In this document: positions 1-8,607 of the stretch, in pieces
How positions within the stretch are numbered: the stretch's first letter is position 1
Layout: each line of letters opens with the position of its first letter
Source: an uncultured Ulvibacter sp.
Lineage (GTDB): Bacteria; Bacteroidota; Bacteroidia; Flavobacteriales; Flavobacteriaceae
Length of the DNA stretch: 64,000 bases
Assembly (NCBI GenBank): GCA_938041335.1
Contig: CALIAF010000025.1
Location: forward strand, 62,001-126,000
Direction of reading: 5' to 3'
Translations under genes and position numbers: made by a program
The notes under the pieces: generated by a model
Seen by the model: the letters and a program-made list of their open reading frames with translations, nothing else
The model's database searches: none
Told to the model about the DNA's origin: nothing

Positions 1-529
1 CAAAATTCTTTCTATCTGCTAATGAGATCTCACCATTATTCTCTGAAAGCACCTCTAAAAATGAATCATAATCTTCCATAGAAGAAACGCAGATCGTGTC
101 CTTAAAGTTTTTTGCAGCAGCACGAATCAATGAAATACCGCCAATATCGATTTTTTCGATAATGTCTTGTTCTGGAGCTCCAGACGCTACCGTGTTCTCA
201 AAAGGATATAAATCTACAATCACAATGTCTAATTGCGGAATGCCATATTCTGCCATTTCGCGAACATCACTATCATTTTCTTGACGATTAAGAATACCAC
301 CAAAAACCTTAGGGTGCAATGTTTTTACACGACCGCCTAAAATAGATGGGTAATCTGTAACTTCTTCTACAGGGATTACATGGATGCCCATTTCGGTAAT
401 AAATTTTTCTGTACCACCGGTAGAGTAGATTTTAACGCCTAGGGCATCTAGTTTTTTAACTATTGGGCCAAGGCCGTCTTTATGAAATACAGAAATGAGT
501 GCAGAAGTTACTTTTTTGCGATCGCTCAT
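1..529 (-). CDS. purH: PurH, bifunctional AICAR transformylase/IMP cyclohydrolase (N-terminal part, cut by window edge)
   Basis: About 176 N-terminal residues are present and the frame stays open to base 1. They form the MGS-like IMP cyclohydrolase domain. Visible motifs are STGGT near residue 37, GRVKTLHPKVFGGIL, VDLYPF, and IDIGG followed by LIRAAAKN. The enzyme catalyses the last two steps of IMP synthesis in the cytoplasm; the transformylase domain would lie outside the window. The ATG at 529 begins MSDRKKVTSAL, the usual N-terminus of the family. Another purine gene, purM, sits far away at 55.4 kb, so the pathway is scattered here. Family assignment is secure. Confidence 0.95.
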   Translation of the reverse strand, partial: MSDRKKVTSALISVFHKDGLGPIVKKLDALGVKIYSTGGTEKFITEMGIHVIPVEEVTDYPSILGGRVKTLHPKVFGGILNRQENDSDVREMAEYGIPQLDIVIVDLYPFENTVASGAPEQDIIEKIDIGGISLIRAAAKNFKDTICVSSMEDYDSFLEVLSENNGEISLADRKNF

Positions 530-794
530 GATAATTTAGTGGCTTTTAAATTTGATTTTTAAAAGTCGTAAAAATACATAATCATCGCTCATATTTGTAA
601 CATTTGTTAACAGAAAGCGTCCTACTTTTAATCTAAATTTGATATTTTATATTTAAAGGAAGATAGAATGCCTAAATTCACTTAGTTTATGCGAAGTTTG
701 AATTGTTAATAGGCATTTCATAACTTTATCTTTCGATTTAAGAAAAAGTTTAAACGTGTTCAATACTGACTTTTAAAAACGGAAACCACCAACT

Positions 795-2051
795 ATGCTC
801 ATCTATTTAAGAGTTCTCAAAGAGAGTTTTAATTTTGCTATAAATGCACTTAGAAATAATAAGTTACGTACCTTCTTATCGCTGGTAGGGGTTACTATTG
901 GTATCTTTTCTATAATTGCCATTTTAGCAGCGGTAGATTCGCTTAAAAAAGAAATTGAAGGTAGTATCAGTTCGCTCGACACGAGTACAATGATTATTGC
1001 TCGTTTTTCTTTTGGCCCAACAGACATCCCAAGATGGAAATGGCAGCAGTTTCCAAATGTATCTTATGAAGAGTATCAACTCATAAAAAGAAGTGTATTT
1101 GATATTGAGGCAGTGGCGTATGCTACTAACGTACCTAACACTGCTGTTAAGTATGAAGGTAATACAGTGAGCAATGTTAACTTTGTAGCGATAACACACG
1201 AGCATTACGATATAGAATCTTTAAAAGTTGTGGAGGGCAGGTACTATAATGAATCTGAGTCTAATAGTGGTTCGCAAGTAGTCGTAATTGGTTATGAAGT
1301 TGCGACCGAATTATTTGGGGTGCCAGCTGCTGCCATTGGTAAAAAAGTAAGGATGTATGGAAGGAAATTTACTGTAATTGGAACATTAAAAAAAGAAGGA
1401 AGTGGACTTGGCGGTGACTCAAAAGATACTTGGGTATTGTTTCCTGCTAATGCTGCTCGAAAAATATTTGGAGACAGTAAAACAGCTGGTTTTCAGAGAA
1501 TAATTGTAAAGCCAGAAAAAGGAGTTGATGAAGAAGAATTGATGGCAACAATACGACAGAAACTTAGAGTTGCTCGTGGTCTTAAAACAGATGATGTTGA
1601 TACTTTTTTTATTAATCAATTAAAAGGCTTAGTAGAGTTTATAGATAATATAACGGGCACCATGAATCTCGTGGGGCTCTTAATAAGTGGTTTCTCGCTG
1701 CTTGTTGGTGGCTTTGGTATTGCAAACATTATGTTTGTGAGTGTAAAAGAGCGAACTAATCTTATTGGGATACAAAAATCACTAGGTGCAAAAAGACGTT
1801 TTATTCTACTCCAATTCTTGTTTGAAGCTGTTGTGCTTGCCTTATTTGGTGGTATAATTGGAATGCTGTTTGTATGGTTATTAGCTCAAGGAGCAAACGC
1901 TTATTTAGATGACTTTGAGTTTGTGCTGTCTGGCTGGAACATGTTTATTGGAACATCTGTTTCTGTATTAATAGGACTTATTGCTGGAATTTTACCGGCT
2001 ATCTCTGCGTCAAGATTAGATCCAGTAGAGGCGATTAGAACGGGAATGTAA
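795..2051 (+). CDS. ABC transporter permease, MacB/FtsX family
   Basis: The 418-residue protein has the MacB layout: an N-terminal membrane segment (about residues 20-45, LSLVGVTIGIFSIIAILAA), a large periplasmic MacB_PCD-like domain (about 45-270), and three C-terminal membrane helices starting near 290. It ends with the conserved SRLDPVEAIRTGM. Such permeases couple ATP hydrolysis by a partner ATPase to mechanical work on the periplasmic side, for example lipoprotein or peptide export. No ATPase gene is adjacent, so the partner must be encoded elsewhere. It is divergent from purH. The exact substrate cannot be read from sequence. Confidence 0.9.
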   Translation: MLIYLRVLKESFNFAINALRNNKLRTFLSLVGVTIGIFSIIAILAAVDSLKKEIEGSISSLDTSTMIIARFSFGPTDIPRWKWQQFPNVSYEEYQLIKRSVFDIEAVAYATNVPNTAVKYEGNTVSNVNFVAITHEHYDIESLKVVEGRYYNESESNSGSQVVVIGYEVATELFGVPAAAIGKKVRMYGRKFTVIGTLKKEGSGLGGDSKDTWVLFPANAARKIFGDSKTAGFQRIIVKPEKGVDEEELMATIRQKLRVARGLKTDDVDTFFINQLKGLVEFIDNITGTMNLVGLLISGFSLLVGGFGIANIMFVSVKERTNLIGIQKSLGAKRRFILLQFLFEAVVLALFGGIIGMLFVWLLAQGANAYLDDFEFVLSGWNMFIGTSVSVLIGLIAGILPAISASRLDPVEAIRTGM

Positions 2052-2080
2052 AACCAGCAGAGCTGGAAAATGTCAAAAAA

Positions 2081-2128
2081 GAAATCCCAAAATCCAATAC
2101 TGTTATTTGGAATTTGGGATTTCTTTTT
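2081..2128 (+). terminator. Rho-independent terminator after the MacB-like permease
   Basis: A 17-bp stem with one mismatch (GAAATCCCAAAATCCAA against TTGGAATTTGGGATTTC) and a short loop is followed by five T. A-rich sequence precedes it, so it could also work in the other direction for the convergent GAF gene. Confidence 0.8.
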
Positions 2129-2264
2129 GTGACTTTCAATTTTCTACGAATTGCAATAAAATAGACTAAGAGTAATTAATGTAGCCATCTCAGGGAGCTG
2201 AGTGATTTTGTGACTACAAATTTGAATTTATTAGTTAATAAAAACTCACAAAATTGTATCGAAG

Positions 2265-2732
2265 CTAGAGAATAGTTGCTACTTGCTCATTCACCCATTC
2301 TAAAAATGCTTCGTCTTCTTGCGTAAAAGGATCTGCGGTATTTGAGTCAATATCTATTTGCCCAATATTTTTCCCATCTTTAAATAAGGGTACAACGATT
2401 TCTGCTTTTACCGTAATGCTACAGGCAATATAATTATCCTGTGCTTTTACATCTGGTACCACAAAATTTTTATTAGAAACGGCCACTTGACCACAAATAC
2501 CTTTGCCAAAGGGTATTACCGTATGGTCTGTAGCTTCTCCTGCGTAGGCTTTTAAATGTAAGGTTTGAGCTTCGTGATTGGCAAAATAGAATCCCACCCA
2601 ATCATAATACGTAATATTGTTTTGGAGTAACTCGCACACCTGTCTCATTTTAGTTTCTGGAGTTTCGTTTATTTGCTGTAGTATTTTAGAAACTTGAGGT
2701 TGTAGATTATTAGGGGACATAGATTTGTTCAT
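2265..2732 (-). CDS. GAF-domain protein, free-methionine-(R)-sulfoxide reductase type
   Basis: The 155-residue protein is a single GAF domain. It carries the two signatures of the fRMsr family: GKGICG (Cys80) and NYIACSITVKAEIVVPL (Cys104), followed by GQIDIDS. Characterised fRMsr enzymes reduce free methionine-R-sulfoxide in the cytosol with thioredoxin, using three cysteines. The one that normally lies about ten residues before the GKGxCG cysteine is absent here (the stretch reads ATDHTVIPF). It could work with two cysteines or only bind a ligand. ATG codons at 2732 and 2720 are both possible starts. It is convergent with the permease gene. Confidence 0.8.
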   Translation of the reverse strand: MNKSMSPNNLQPQVSKILQQINETPETKMRQVCELLQNNITYYDWVGFYFANHEAQTLHLKAYAGEATDHTVIPFGKGICGQVAVSNKNFVVPDVKAQDNYIACSITVKAEIVVPLFKDGKNIGQIDIDSNTADPFTQEDEAFLEWVNEQVATIL

Positions 2733-2844
2733 TTAGCTTGGTAAGCAAAAGTATTTGATTGCTGCAATTCTTCCCAAAAAGAATTACAGTATTTTTGTTA
2801 AAGTTGCTTTCAATTTGATATAAATGAAGACAGCATAAATCCTT

Positions 2845-3390
2845 GTGAGAGATCTTTTTAAAAAATATTGGCCCGTAATTAGATTCCTATTGCTCTTTTT
2901 AGGAACCTACTCGGTCTTGTCCGCGTTATATTTTGGCTATATTTCTTGGTCTAAAGGTGGTAGTTACTACCCAGATTTTAGTACTCATTTAATCGCTGTT
3001 CAAACAGAATCGGTTTTGGCAGCTTTGGGTTATGAGCCTGCTTTACAAGTAGATCCTCAATTGCCCATGCTGCGCGTCCTCTTGTATGGAAAATATGTTG
3101 GGAACATTAATGAAGGCTGCAACGCGTTAAGCATAATGGTGCTGTTTGTTTCTTTTATAATCGCTTTTGCTCAGAAGTTTAAGAAGACATTCCTTTATAT
3201 CTTGAGTGGGCTTGCACTTATATACGCAACTAATATCATTAGAATTGTTATTTTAAGTATTGCTTTGTACAAGTATCCTGAGCAAAGTGAATTTTTACAC
3301 GATATCGTTTTTCCCGGAATCATCTACGGGATGGTTTTTATCTTATGGTTAATCTGGGTCCGCAATATTTCTCGAGCAAACAATGAATAA
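2845..3390 (+). CDS. xrtF: Exosortase family protein XrtF
   Basis: The 181-residue polytopic membrane protein has all three exosortase catalytic elements: Cys92 in NEGCNALSIMV, Arg133 in NIIRIVILS, and His152 in EFLHDIVFPG. Exosortases are transpeptidase-like enzymes that process PEP-CTERM-type tails at the inner membrane; XrtF is the Bacteroidota branch, and its substrates are not established. It starts with GTG at 2845, since no in-frame ATG lies close enough upstream. The next gene overlaps it by 8 bp and is the family's usual partner, so the two form an operon. Identification is strong; the biological role is unknown. Confidence 0.9.
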   Translation: MRDLFKKYWPVIRFLLLFLGTYSVLSALYFGYISWSKGGSYYPDFSTHLIAVQTESVLAALGYEPALQVDPQLPMLRVLLYGKYVGNINEGCNALSIMVLFVSFIIAFAQKFKKTFLYILSGLALIYATNIIRIVILSIALYKYPEQSEFLHDIVFPGIIYGMVFILWLIWVRNISRANNE

Positions 3391-3805
3391 GGTACTAAGA
3401 ATCATACTTGTTCTGGTTTTATTTGCAATGCTCGCTGGAGTGCGGTATTTTCAAGAGGTATTGTTTTATGATCCCTTGCTGCTTTTCTTTAAAGCTAATA
3501 CTGCGGCAGCACCATTGCCAGAATTTGTGGTGCCAAAATTTTATGTACATCTCACTTTACGCTTTTTACTCAACGCCGTACTTTCTTTAGCGATACTTTG
3601 GTTGTTATTTAAGAAATGGGAAGTCATTCAAATTTCCGTGGTTATTTACCTTTTGTTTTTTATGGTTTTAATGGTGCTATTGGCCTTGGCGTTAAAGATT
3701 ACAACCGTTGGTGACTATCAACTGTTATTTTATATACGCCGTTTTCTTATCCAGCCTTTGTTGTTGCTTTTGTTAATTCCTGCGTTTTATTTCGTTAAAA
3801 AATAA
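3383..3805 (+). CDS. Exosortase F system-associated membrane protein
   Basis: The 140-residue protein has about four hydrophobic segments (residues 5-20, 55-72, 80-105, 117-137). It opens with MNKVLRIILVLVLFAMLAG, followed by a RYFQE-FYDPLL-FF motif typical of proteins encoded directly after xrtF in Flavobacteriia. The 8-bp overlap with xrtF suggests translational coupling. It may be an assembly or substrate-presenting partner of the exosortase in the inner membrane, but that is inference from linkage. No catalytic residues are apparent. Confidence 0.8.
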   Translation: MNKVLRIILVLVLFAMLAGVRYFQEVLFYDPLLLFFKANTAAAPLPEFVVPKFYVHLTLRFLLNAVLSLAILWLLFKKWEVIQISVVIYLLFFMVLMVLLALALKITTVGDYQLLFYIRRFLIQPLLLLLLIPAFYFVKK

Positions 3806-3815
3806 GAGGTTATCG

Positions 3816-3823
3816 TATTTTTG
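3816..3823 (+). promoter_or_regulatory. Possible -7 box (TATTTTTG) for the DUF3347 lipoprotein gene
   Basis: TATTTTTG fits the Bacteroidota TAnnTTTG consensus and lies 18 nt before the ATG at 3842. No clear TTG is present at the right distance upstream, so support is limited. Confidence 0.4.
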
Positions 3824-3841
3824 CTATTCAAAATCTATCCT

Positions 3842-4396
3842 ATGAAAATTATAAAAATCACCCTAGTACTTGTCATTACACTAACCCTGTCTTTCTGCGG
3901 AAATGACAAAAAGTCGAACAATAATACAGACCTTGAAGTAATAGAAATAGATACAAAGCCTGAAAAAGAAGTATATCCAGAGCCTGCTTTGAATGCGAAG
4001 TTTAAAAACGAAAAAATAGGTAATGCCTACAATGCGTATAGTAAACTACAGAACGCACTTGTAAACACAAATGCAAAGGATGCTGCTGTTTCTGCAGAAA
4101 CATTGATTCTTGCCCTCCAAGAAGCAGGGGCGTATGATGTTGCCGTTCAAGCCGCTAAGCAGGTTTTAGAAACTCAAGATATTGCGTACCAACGTGCCCA
4201 ATTTGTTGTTATCACCGCAGCAATGGAAAACCTTCTAGCAGATGCCTTAGACGCTGGGATGATTTATAAAATGTATTGCCCAATGGCTTTTAATAATAAT
4301 GGTGGGTATTGGTTAAGCAGTGATAAGCAAGTTCAGAACCCTTATTTTGGCGATAAGATGTACCGTTGTGGTCGTGTAGATGACACCATTCAGTAA
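3842..4396 (+). CDS. DUF3347-domain lipoprotein, probably metal-related
   Basis: I choose the ATG at 3842 over an upstream TTG because it gives a clean lipoprotein signal, MKIIKITLVLVITLTLSFC, with the lipidated Cys near residue 19. The mature protein (184 aa in total) is helical. It ends with CPMAFNNNGGYWLSSDKQ, then NPYFGDKMYRCG, the signature of DUF3347. That domain is often found next to copper or heavy-metal efflux genes and in periplasmic adaptor proteins. It stands first in a run of metal-binding genes (4449-8315), which supports a periplasmic metal-handling role. Its biochemical activity is unknown. Confidence 0.8.
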   Translation: MKIIKITLVLVITLTLSFCGNDKKSNNNTDLEVIEIDTKPEKEVYPEPALNAKFKNEKIGNAYNAYSKLQNALVNTNAKDAAVSAETLILALQEAGAYDVAVQAAKQVLETQDIAYQRAQFVVITAAMENLLADALDAGMIYKMYCPMAFNNNGGYWLSSDKQVQNPYFGDKMYRCGRVDDTIQ

Positions 4397-4435
4397 TTTT
4401 AACGTATAATTTCCAAGCATTTAAATTTTCTAATT

Positions 4436-4443
4436 TACCTTTG
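4436..4443 (+). promoter_or_regulatory. -7 box (TACCTTTG) for the HYC_CC_PP gene
   Basis: TACCTTTG matches TAnnTTTG and ends only 5 nt before the ATG at 4449, so transcription would start at or next to the start codon (leaderless or nearly leaderless mRNA). The -33 element is not clear. Confidence 0.55.
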
Positions 4444-4448
4444 CAAGA

Positions 4449-4856
4449 ATGCAAAAAGTCTTTTCTTTCATATTATCACTCTTGTTATTGCTTAGCAGTA
4501 CGGGGCTTACCTATGCCCAGCACTATTGTGGTGATTTTGTAATGCTAGAGAAAATTACCTTTGGTGAAGAGGAGATGAACTGTGGTATGGCAATGATGGA
4601 TGACGACTGTGGTGACGAAGAAGAGGAAGAACACGATTGCTGTGACAACCAATACACAAATGTTTCTACAGATGATAACTTTGCGCAGGCAAGCTATGAT
4701 ATTGTATTAAATGATGTTGTTGTATCGTCATTTGTTTCGGTTTTTGTTCTTGAACAAACGCTAATTAACAACCAAGAATTACCTCAGTTTTCAGAGTATA
4801 ATCCGCCCCCTTTGTTAAAGAACATTTCAGTTCTTTACGAGACTTTCCTTATTTGA
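4449..4856 (+). CDS. HYC_CC_PP family secreted protein
   Basis: The 135-residue protein has a signal peptide ending near TYAQ (residue 24). The mature N-terminus starts with HYC (residues 25-27), an acidic, Cys- and Met-rich middle follows (NCGMAMM, DDDCGDEEEEEHDCCD), and NPPPLL lies near the C-terminus. HYC, CC and PP are the elements that name this Bacteroidota family. The Cys/Met/His/acidic content suggests metal binding in the periplasm. It precedes an HMA-MauE protein and a TonB receptor, the usual setting of the family. Function is not established; copper or a similar soft metal is a reasonable guess. Confidence 0.8.
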   Translation: MQKVFSFILSLLLLLSSTGLTYAQHYCGDFVMLEKITFGEEEMNCGMAMMDDDCGDEEEEEHDCCDNQYTNVSTDDNFAQASYDIVLNDVVVSSFVSVFVLEQTLINNQELPQFSEYNPPPLLKNISVLYETFLI

Positions 4857-4942
4857 TTTGATGATCAGCATACCACTTGCTGAAATTTTATAGACCCAAT
4901 ACTTGGGCTTTTATAATTAATTCATCTTATCAATTCATACAC

Positions 4943-5692
4943 ATGACACACACATATTCCGTTCTTGGAATGACCTGCAAGGGTTGTAAAAGTTCTGTAG
5001 CGCAAAAACTAAAAAGCATGGACGGCGTCACATCGGCAACTGTTGATTTGGCTTTAGAAACCGCAACAATTGAAATGGATCATCATATTGATGTCAGTTC
5101 GTTACAAGCTGCGTTACCCGAAAAATTTAGCATTTCAGAAATAATACCACAAGCACTGCCTAAAGAAGAGCTGGCTGTTTTTAAAACAACCGCGCAAGAA
5201 AACGAGTTGTCAAAATTTCAGCAATTAAAACCCTTGTTTCTCATTTTTGGTTTTATAATCATACTAGTGATTGCAACCAATTTTAAAGCTTGGAACTTAG
5301 ATGAAGCGATGCTCGATTTTATGGGGACCTTCCTCTTAATCTTTAGTCTCTTTAAGTTTTTTGACCTTAAAGGGTTCGCTACTTCATTTAAAATGTATGA
5401 CCCACTAGCAAAGGTAGTACCTGTCTATAGTAAAATCTATCCCTTTATAGAAGCAACACTTGGAGTTTTATTATTGGCTCGGGTAGAAATCCCTATAGTG
5501 CTACTAGTTACTATACTTATTTTAGTAATTACTACAATAGGAGTGACACAGTCCTTATTGCGCAAGAAAACCATACAATGTGCTTGTCTTGGTACCGTAT
5601 TAAAACTACCAATGACGCAAGCCACTTTTATTGAAAATGCCATTATGATCATTATGGCTATAACCCTCATTATTAAAACGAACCTGCTATGA
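4943..5692 (+). CDS. HMA metal-binding domain fused to a MauE-like membrane domain
   Basis: The ATG at 4943 gives a 249-residue protein. An N-terminal HMA domain (residues 1-70) carries GMTCKGC (Cys12, Cys15), the MerP/Atx1-type metal site. A four-helix membrane domain of MauE/DoxX type follows (about 95-245) with a CAC motif at residues 213-215. MauE proteins usually take part in disulfide or redox maturation in the membrane, so the fusion could deliver or reduce a soft metal. An alternative TTG start at 4877 would add 22 residues of poor quality. The last four bases overlap the TonB receptor gene (ATGA), indicating coupled translation. Confidence 0.82.
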   Translation: MTHTYSVLGMTCKGCKSSVAQKLKSMDGVTSATVDLALETATIEMDHHIDVSSLQAALPEKFSISEIIPQALPKEELAVFKTTAQENELSKFQQLKPLFLIFGFIIILVIATNFKAWNLDEAMLDFMGTFLLIFSLFKFFDLKGFATSFKMYDPLAKVVPVYSKIYPFIEATLGVLLLARVEIPIVLLVTILILVITTIGVTQSLLRKKTIQCACLGTVLKLPMTQATFIENAIMIIMAITLIIKTNLL

Positions 5693-7935
5693 GATATATA
5701 AAATTTTTAATTTTAATGGTACCGTTTTGGCTTTCTGCTCAAGAGAAAGTAGAAGGTATCATTCTAGAAGTATACGAAGGCAAAGAAGTCCCTTTGTCTG
5801 GTGCAAACGTGTTCTGGCTTAATAGTGAGATAGGTGATGTTACAGATTTTAAAGGATTATTTGAACTGCCTTATCGTGCAGAATATGATCAATTAGTGAT
5901 CAGTTTTGTGGGGTATAAAACAGATACCATTACGGTAACGAAGCCCAGAAAATTAAGACATGTTTTAGAGTCAAGTGCAACGCTAGAGGAGGTGACCGTG
6001 CGTTCTCGTAAAAAAACGACCTCTAGATCCTTTTTGCAGTCGCAAAACGTAATTAATATAAGTAGTGCAGAGTTGTTAAAAGCGGCTTGTTGTAACTTGT
6101 CTGAGAGTTTTGAAACCAATCCCTCTATTGATGTCAACTTTGCAGATGCCGTAACTGGGTCAAAGCAAATACGGATGTTGGGACTAACAACACCGTACAC
6201 TTTAATTACTACAGAGAATATACCTACTATTCGTGGAGCATCGCAAGCCTACGGGCTAACGTTTATTCCAGGTACTTGGGTGGAGAGCATCCAGATTACC
6301 AAAGGAGCAGGTAGTGTAGTAAACGGTTTTGAGAGTATCGCGGGCCAGATTAATACAGAATTGGTAAAGCCATTAACAGATGATCGCGTTTTTGTAAATG
6401 GGTATGGAGCCGTGGGCGGAAGACTAGAATTAAATACGCACCTTAATACTAAGATTTCAGATAAATGGAGTACAGGTTTATATCTGCATGGAAACCAAAG
6501 AAGCGTGAAAAATGATAGAAATGAAGATGGATTTCTTGACACTCCACTAATGGAGCAAATTAATCTTATGAATCGCTGGCAATACATTGACGCAGAAAAG
6601 GGGTTTGTTAGTTTTATTAATATCAACTATTTAAAAGATGATAAACAAATAGGACAAGTAGCTTTTAATCCAGATGTTGATAAAGGCCTCGCAACTAATT
6701 GGGGTGGAGAGATAGACACAGAGCGTTTTGGTGCAAATGTAAAATTGGGCTATGTGTTTCCAGATATCCCTTATCAAAGTATGGGTGTACAAATGGCGTT
6801 TAGTAATCACGATCAGAAATCTTATTTTGGTCTTCGTGATTATAATATACAGCATCAAAGTGGATATGTTAATTTACTATTCAATTCTATTATTAGTGAT
6901 TCTAGACATACCTTTAAAACAGGTTTAAATGCTACCTATGATGATTTTCAAGAATTAGTAGAAACCACAGAATACACTAGAACCGAGCAATCTGTAGGAG
7001 CCTTCTTTGAGTATTCTTTTGATGACTTAGAAGACTTTACTATGACTGCGGGTTTAAGAGCAGATACCCATAATTTACTCGGAAATTTTATAACTCCAAG
7101 AATCCACGCGAGATATACTCCTTGGGACAAAGCAGCATTTAGAGTGTCTGCAGGAAGAGGTAAAAGAAGTGCAAATATCTTTGCAGAGAATCAGTCATTG
7201 TTTTCAACATCTCGATCCATATCTATAAATGATCAAGGAGGGGATATTTACGGTTTAAACCCGGAAATTGCCTGGAATTATGGCATTAGTTTGCTGCAAG
7301 GTTTTAACTTATTTGAAAGAAAAGGCGATATTACTTTTGATTATTATAGAACGAACTTTCAAAACCAAGTGGTGGTAGATTGGGAAGACGTAAATCAAGT
7401 TCGTTTTTATAATCTGGAGAATGGGAGCACAGCAAATAGTTTTCAAGTTGAGGTAAATTATAATGCATTTGAACATTTTGATTTAAGGACTGCCTATAAG
7501 TTTTATGATGTAAAAACGGATTATGTAGGCGGGACAGAAGAAAAGCCATTAACACCTAATCACCGGTTTTTTGCAAACGTAGGATATGAAACGGACATTA
7601 AAAATAATTCGCAATGGAAGTTTGACTTAACCTATAATTGGTTGGGTTCTCAGCGTTATTCGTCTACCCAAGGGAATGACGCGGCGTTTAGATTACCAGA
7701 GCGTACGCCGTCTTTCGGGACCTTTACTGCACAGATAACCAAAGTATTTAGTCCGCGGTTTGAATTGTACGCAGGTGCCGAGAATTTTACAGATGTGAGA
7801 CAGGATAATCCAATTCTTGATGCAGAAAACCCTTTTGGTTCAAATTTTGATACTACCTTTGTGTATGGCCCCATTTTTGGTAGTAACTATTATGCAGGGC
7901 TTAGATATAGAATACCAGTAAAAACAGATAACTAA
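5689..7935 (+). CDS. TonB-dependent outer-membrane receptor, metal-associated type
   Basis: The 748-residue protein has a signal peptide (MRYIKFLILMVPFWLSAQ). A CarboxypepD_reg-like domain follows (about 19-95), then a plug domain (about 115-225) and a 22-strand barrel ending in an aromatic C-terminus (YAGLRYRIPVKTDN). The plug contains an unusual Cys pair, AACCNLSESFETNPS (Cys134-Cys135), which marks a subfamily encoded with HMA and HYC_CC_PP proteins. It imports a substrate across the outer membrane using TonB energy. From its neighbours the substrate is probably a copper-like or other heavy metal or its chelate (inference). It overlaps the HMA-MauE gene by 4 bp. Confidence 0.88.
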   Translation: MRYIKFLILMVPFWLSAQEKVEGIILEVYEGKEVPLSGANVFWLNSEIGDVTDFKGLFELPYRAEYDQLVISFVGYKTDTITVTKPRKLRHVLESSATLEEVTVRSRKKTTSRSFLQSQNVINISSAELLKAACCNLSESFETNPSIDVNFADAVTGSKQIRMLGLTTPYTLITTENIPTIRGASQAYGLTFIPGTWVESIQITKGAGSVVNGFESIAGQINTELVKPLTDDRVFVNGYGAVGGRLELNTHLNTKISDKWSTGLYLHGNQRSVKNDRNEDGFLDTPLMEQINLMNRWQYIDAEKGFVSFININYLKDDKQIGQVAFNPDVDKGLATNWGGEIDTERFGANVKLGYVFPDIPYQSMGVQMAFSNHDQKSYFGLRDYNIQHQSGYVNLLFNSIISDSRHTFKTGLNATYDDFQELVETTEYTRTEQSVGAFFEYSFDDLEDFTMTAGLRADTHNLLGNFITPRIHARYTPWDKAAFRVSAGRGKRSANIFAENQSLFSTSRSISINDQGGDIYGLNPEIAWNYGISLLQGFNLFERKGDITFDYYRTNFQNQVVVDWEDVNQVRFYNLENGSTANSFQVEVNYNAFEHFDLRTAYKFYDVKTDYVGGTEEKPLTPNHRFFANVGYETDIKNNSQWKFDLTYNWLGSQRYSSTQGNDAAFRLPERTPSFGTFTAQITKVFSPRFELYAGAENFTDVRQDNPILDAENPFGSNFDTTFVYGPIFGSNYYAGLRYRIPVKTDN

Positions 7936-7958
7936 TTTTAAACTGAAAATATAATAGT

Positions 7959-8315
7959 ATGAAAAATCTAATAGTAGTTTTAATGATGGCCTTTGTTGGT
8001 TTTACAGCAACCGCTCAAGACAAAAACGCCAGAGCAACGGTAGAAGTAGATGGTGTTTGTGGTATGTGTAAAGTGCGTATCGAAAAAGCATCTATAAAAA
8101 CCAAAGGTGTAAAGTCTGCCGTTTGGAATGTAGAGACTAAACAACTAAGTCTTATTTATGATGAGAATAAGACAGATGTTAAAACGATAAGTGCAAGCGT
8201 AGCAGCAGTAGGTCACGACACTAAAGAAATCAAAGCAACAGAAGAACAATATAACACGGTTCACGCTTGTTGTTTGTATCGTGATGAGGCAGTAAAAAAA
8301 GATCACGAGAATTAA
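7959..8315 (+). CDS. Periplasmic HMA-domain metal chaperone
   Basis: The 118-residue protein has a signal peptide ending near TATAQ (residue 20). An HMA domain with GVCGMC (Cys34, Cys37) follows, and the C-terminus carries a second possible site, HACC (residues 102-105). The fold suggests a periplasmic metallochaperone working with the TonB receptor encoded 23 bp upstream, probably in the same transcript. A terminator follows directly. The family is clear; the metal is not determined by sequence. Confidence 0.85.
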   Translation: MKNLIVVLMMAFVGFTATAQDKNARATVEVDGVCGMCKVRIEKASIKTKGVKSAVWNVETKQLSLIYDENKTDVKTISASVAAVGHDTKEIKATEEQYNTVHACCLYRDEAVKKDHEN

Positions 8316-8336
8316 AATACGCAATAGCATTATAAC

Positions 8337-8366
8337 AAAGCCATCGATTATTCGATGGCTTTTTTT
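8337..8366 (+). terminator. Terminator closing the metal-handling operon
   Basis: A perfect 11-bp stem AAAGCCATCGA/TCGATGGCTTT with a 4-nt loop and a run of seven T ends the transcript that covers at least 4943-8315. Confidence 0.9.
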
Positions 8367-8379
8367 GTATCTTTAAATT

Positions 8380-8592
8380 ATGAAATTTACCCCTAGAATA
8401 TTACTCTATATCATCACCGTTTTTGTGCTCATCGCTTCTCTTGTTTGGGAATACTATATGCAGCAATGGCTAAGTTACCAGCCAGAAGATGCAGAAGTAC
8501 TTAGAGTGGATTTATTTGTCATTTGGCCAGTGGTTATTACACTTGTTTCACTCTCTGTGTTTAGATTATTTTTTGATAAAAGCAGGAATTAA
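8380..8592 (+). CDS. Small two-helix membrane protein, unknown function
   Basis: The 70-residue protein has two hydrophobic segments (residues 7-27 and 45-63) joined by a polar loop (YQPEDAEVLRVD), and a positively charged C-terminus (FDKSRN). I do not recognise a family. It lies 15 bp upstream of the Crp/Fnr gene on the same strand, so the two are probably cotranscribed. The codon pattern and short spacing support a real gene. Confidence 0.65.
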   Translation: MKFTPRILLYIITVFVLIASLVWEYYMQQWLSYQPEDAEVLRVDLFVIWPVVITLVSLSVFRLFFDKSRN

Positions 8593-8607
8593 GATAAGAA
8601 CTAGTTA

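Noticed and set aside
6249-6626. 125-residue open frame antisense to the TonB receptor
   Set aside because: It is fully inside the receptor gene on the other strand with no domain, start signal or promoter.
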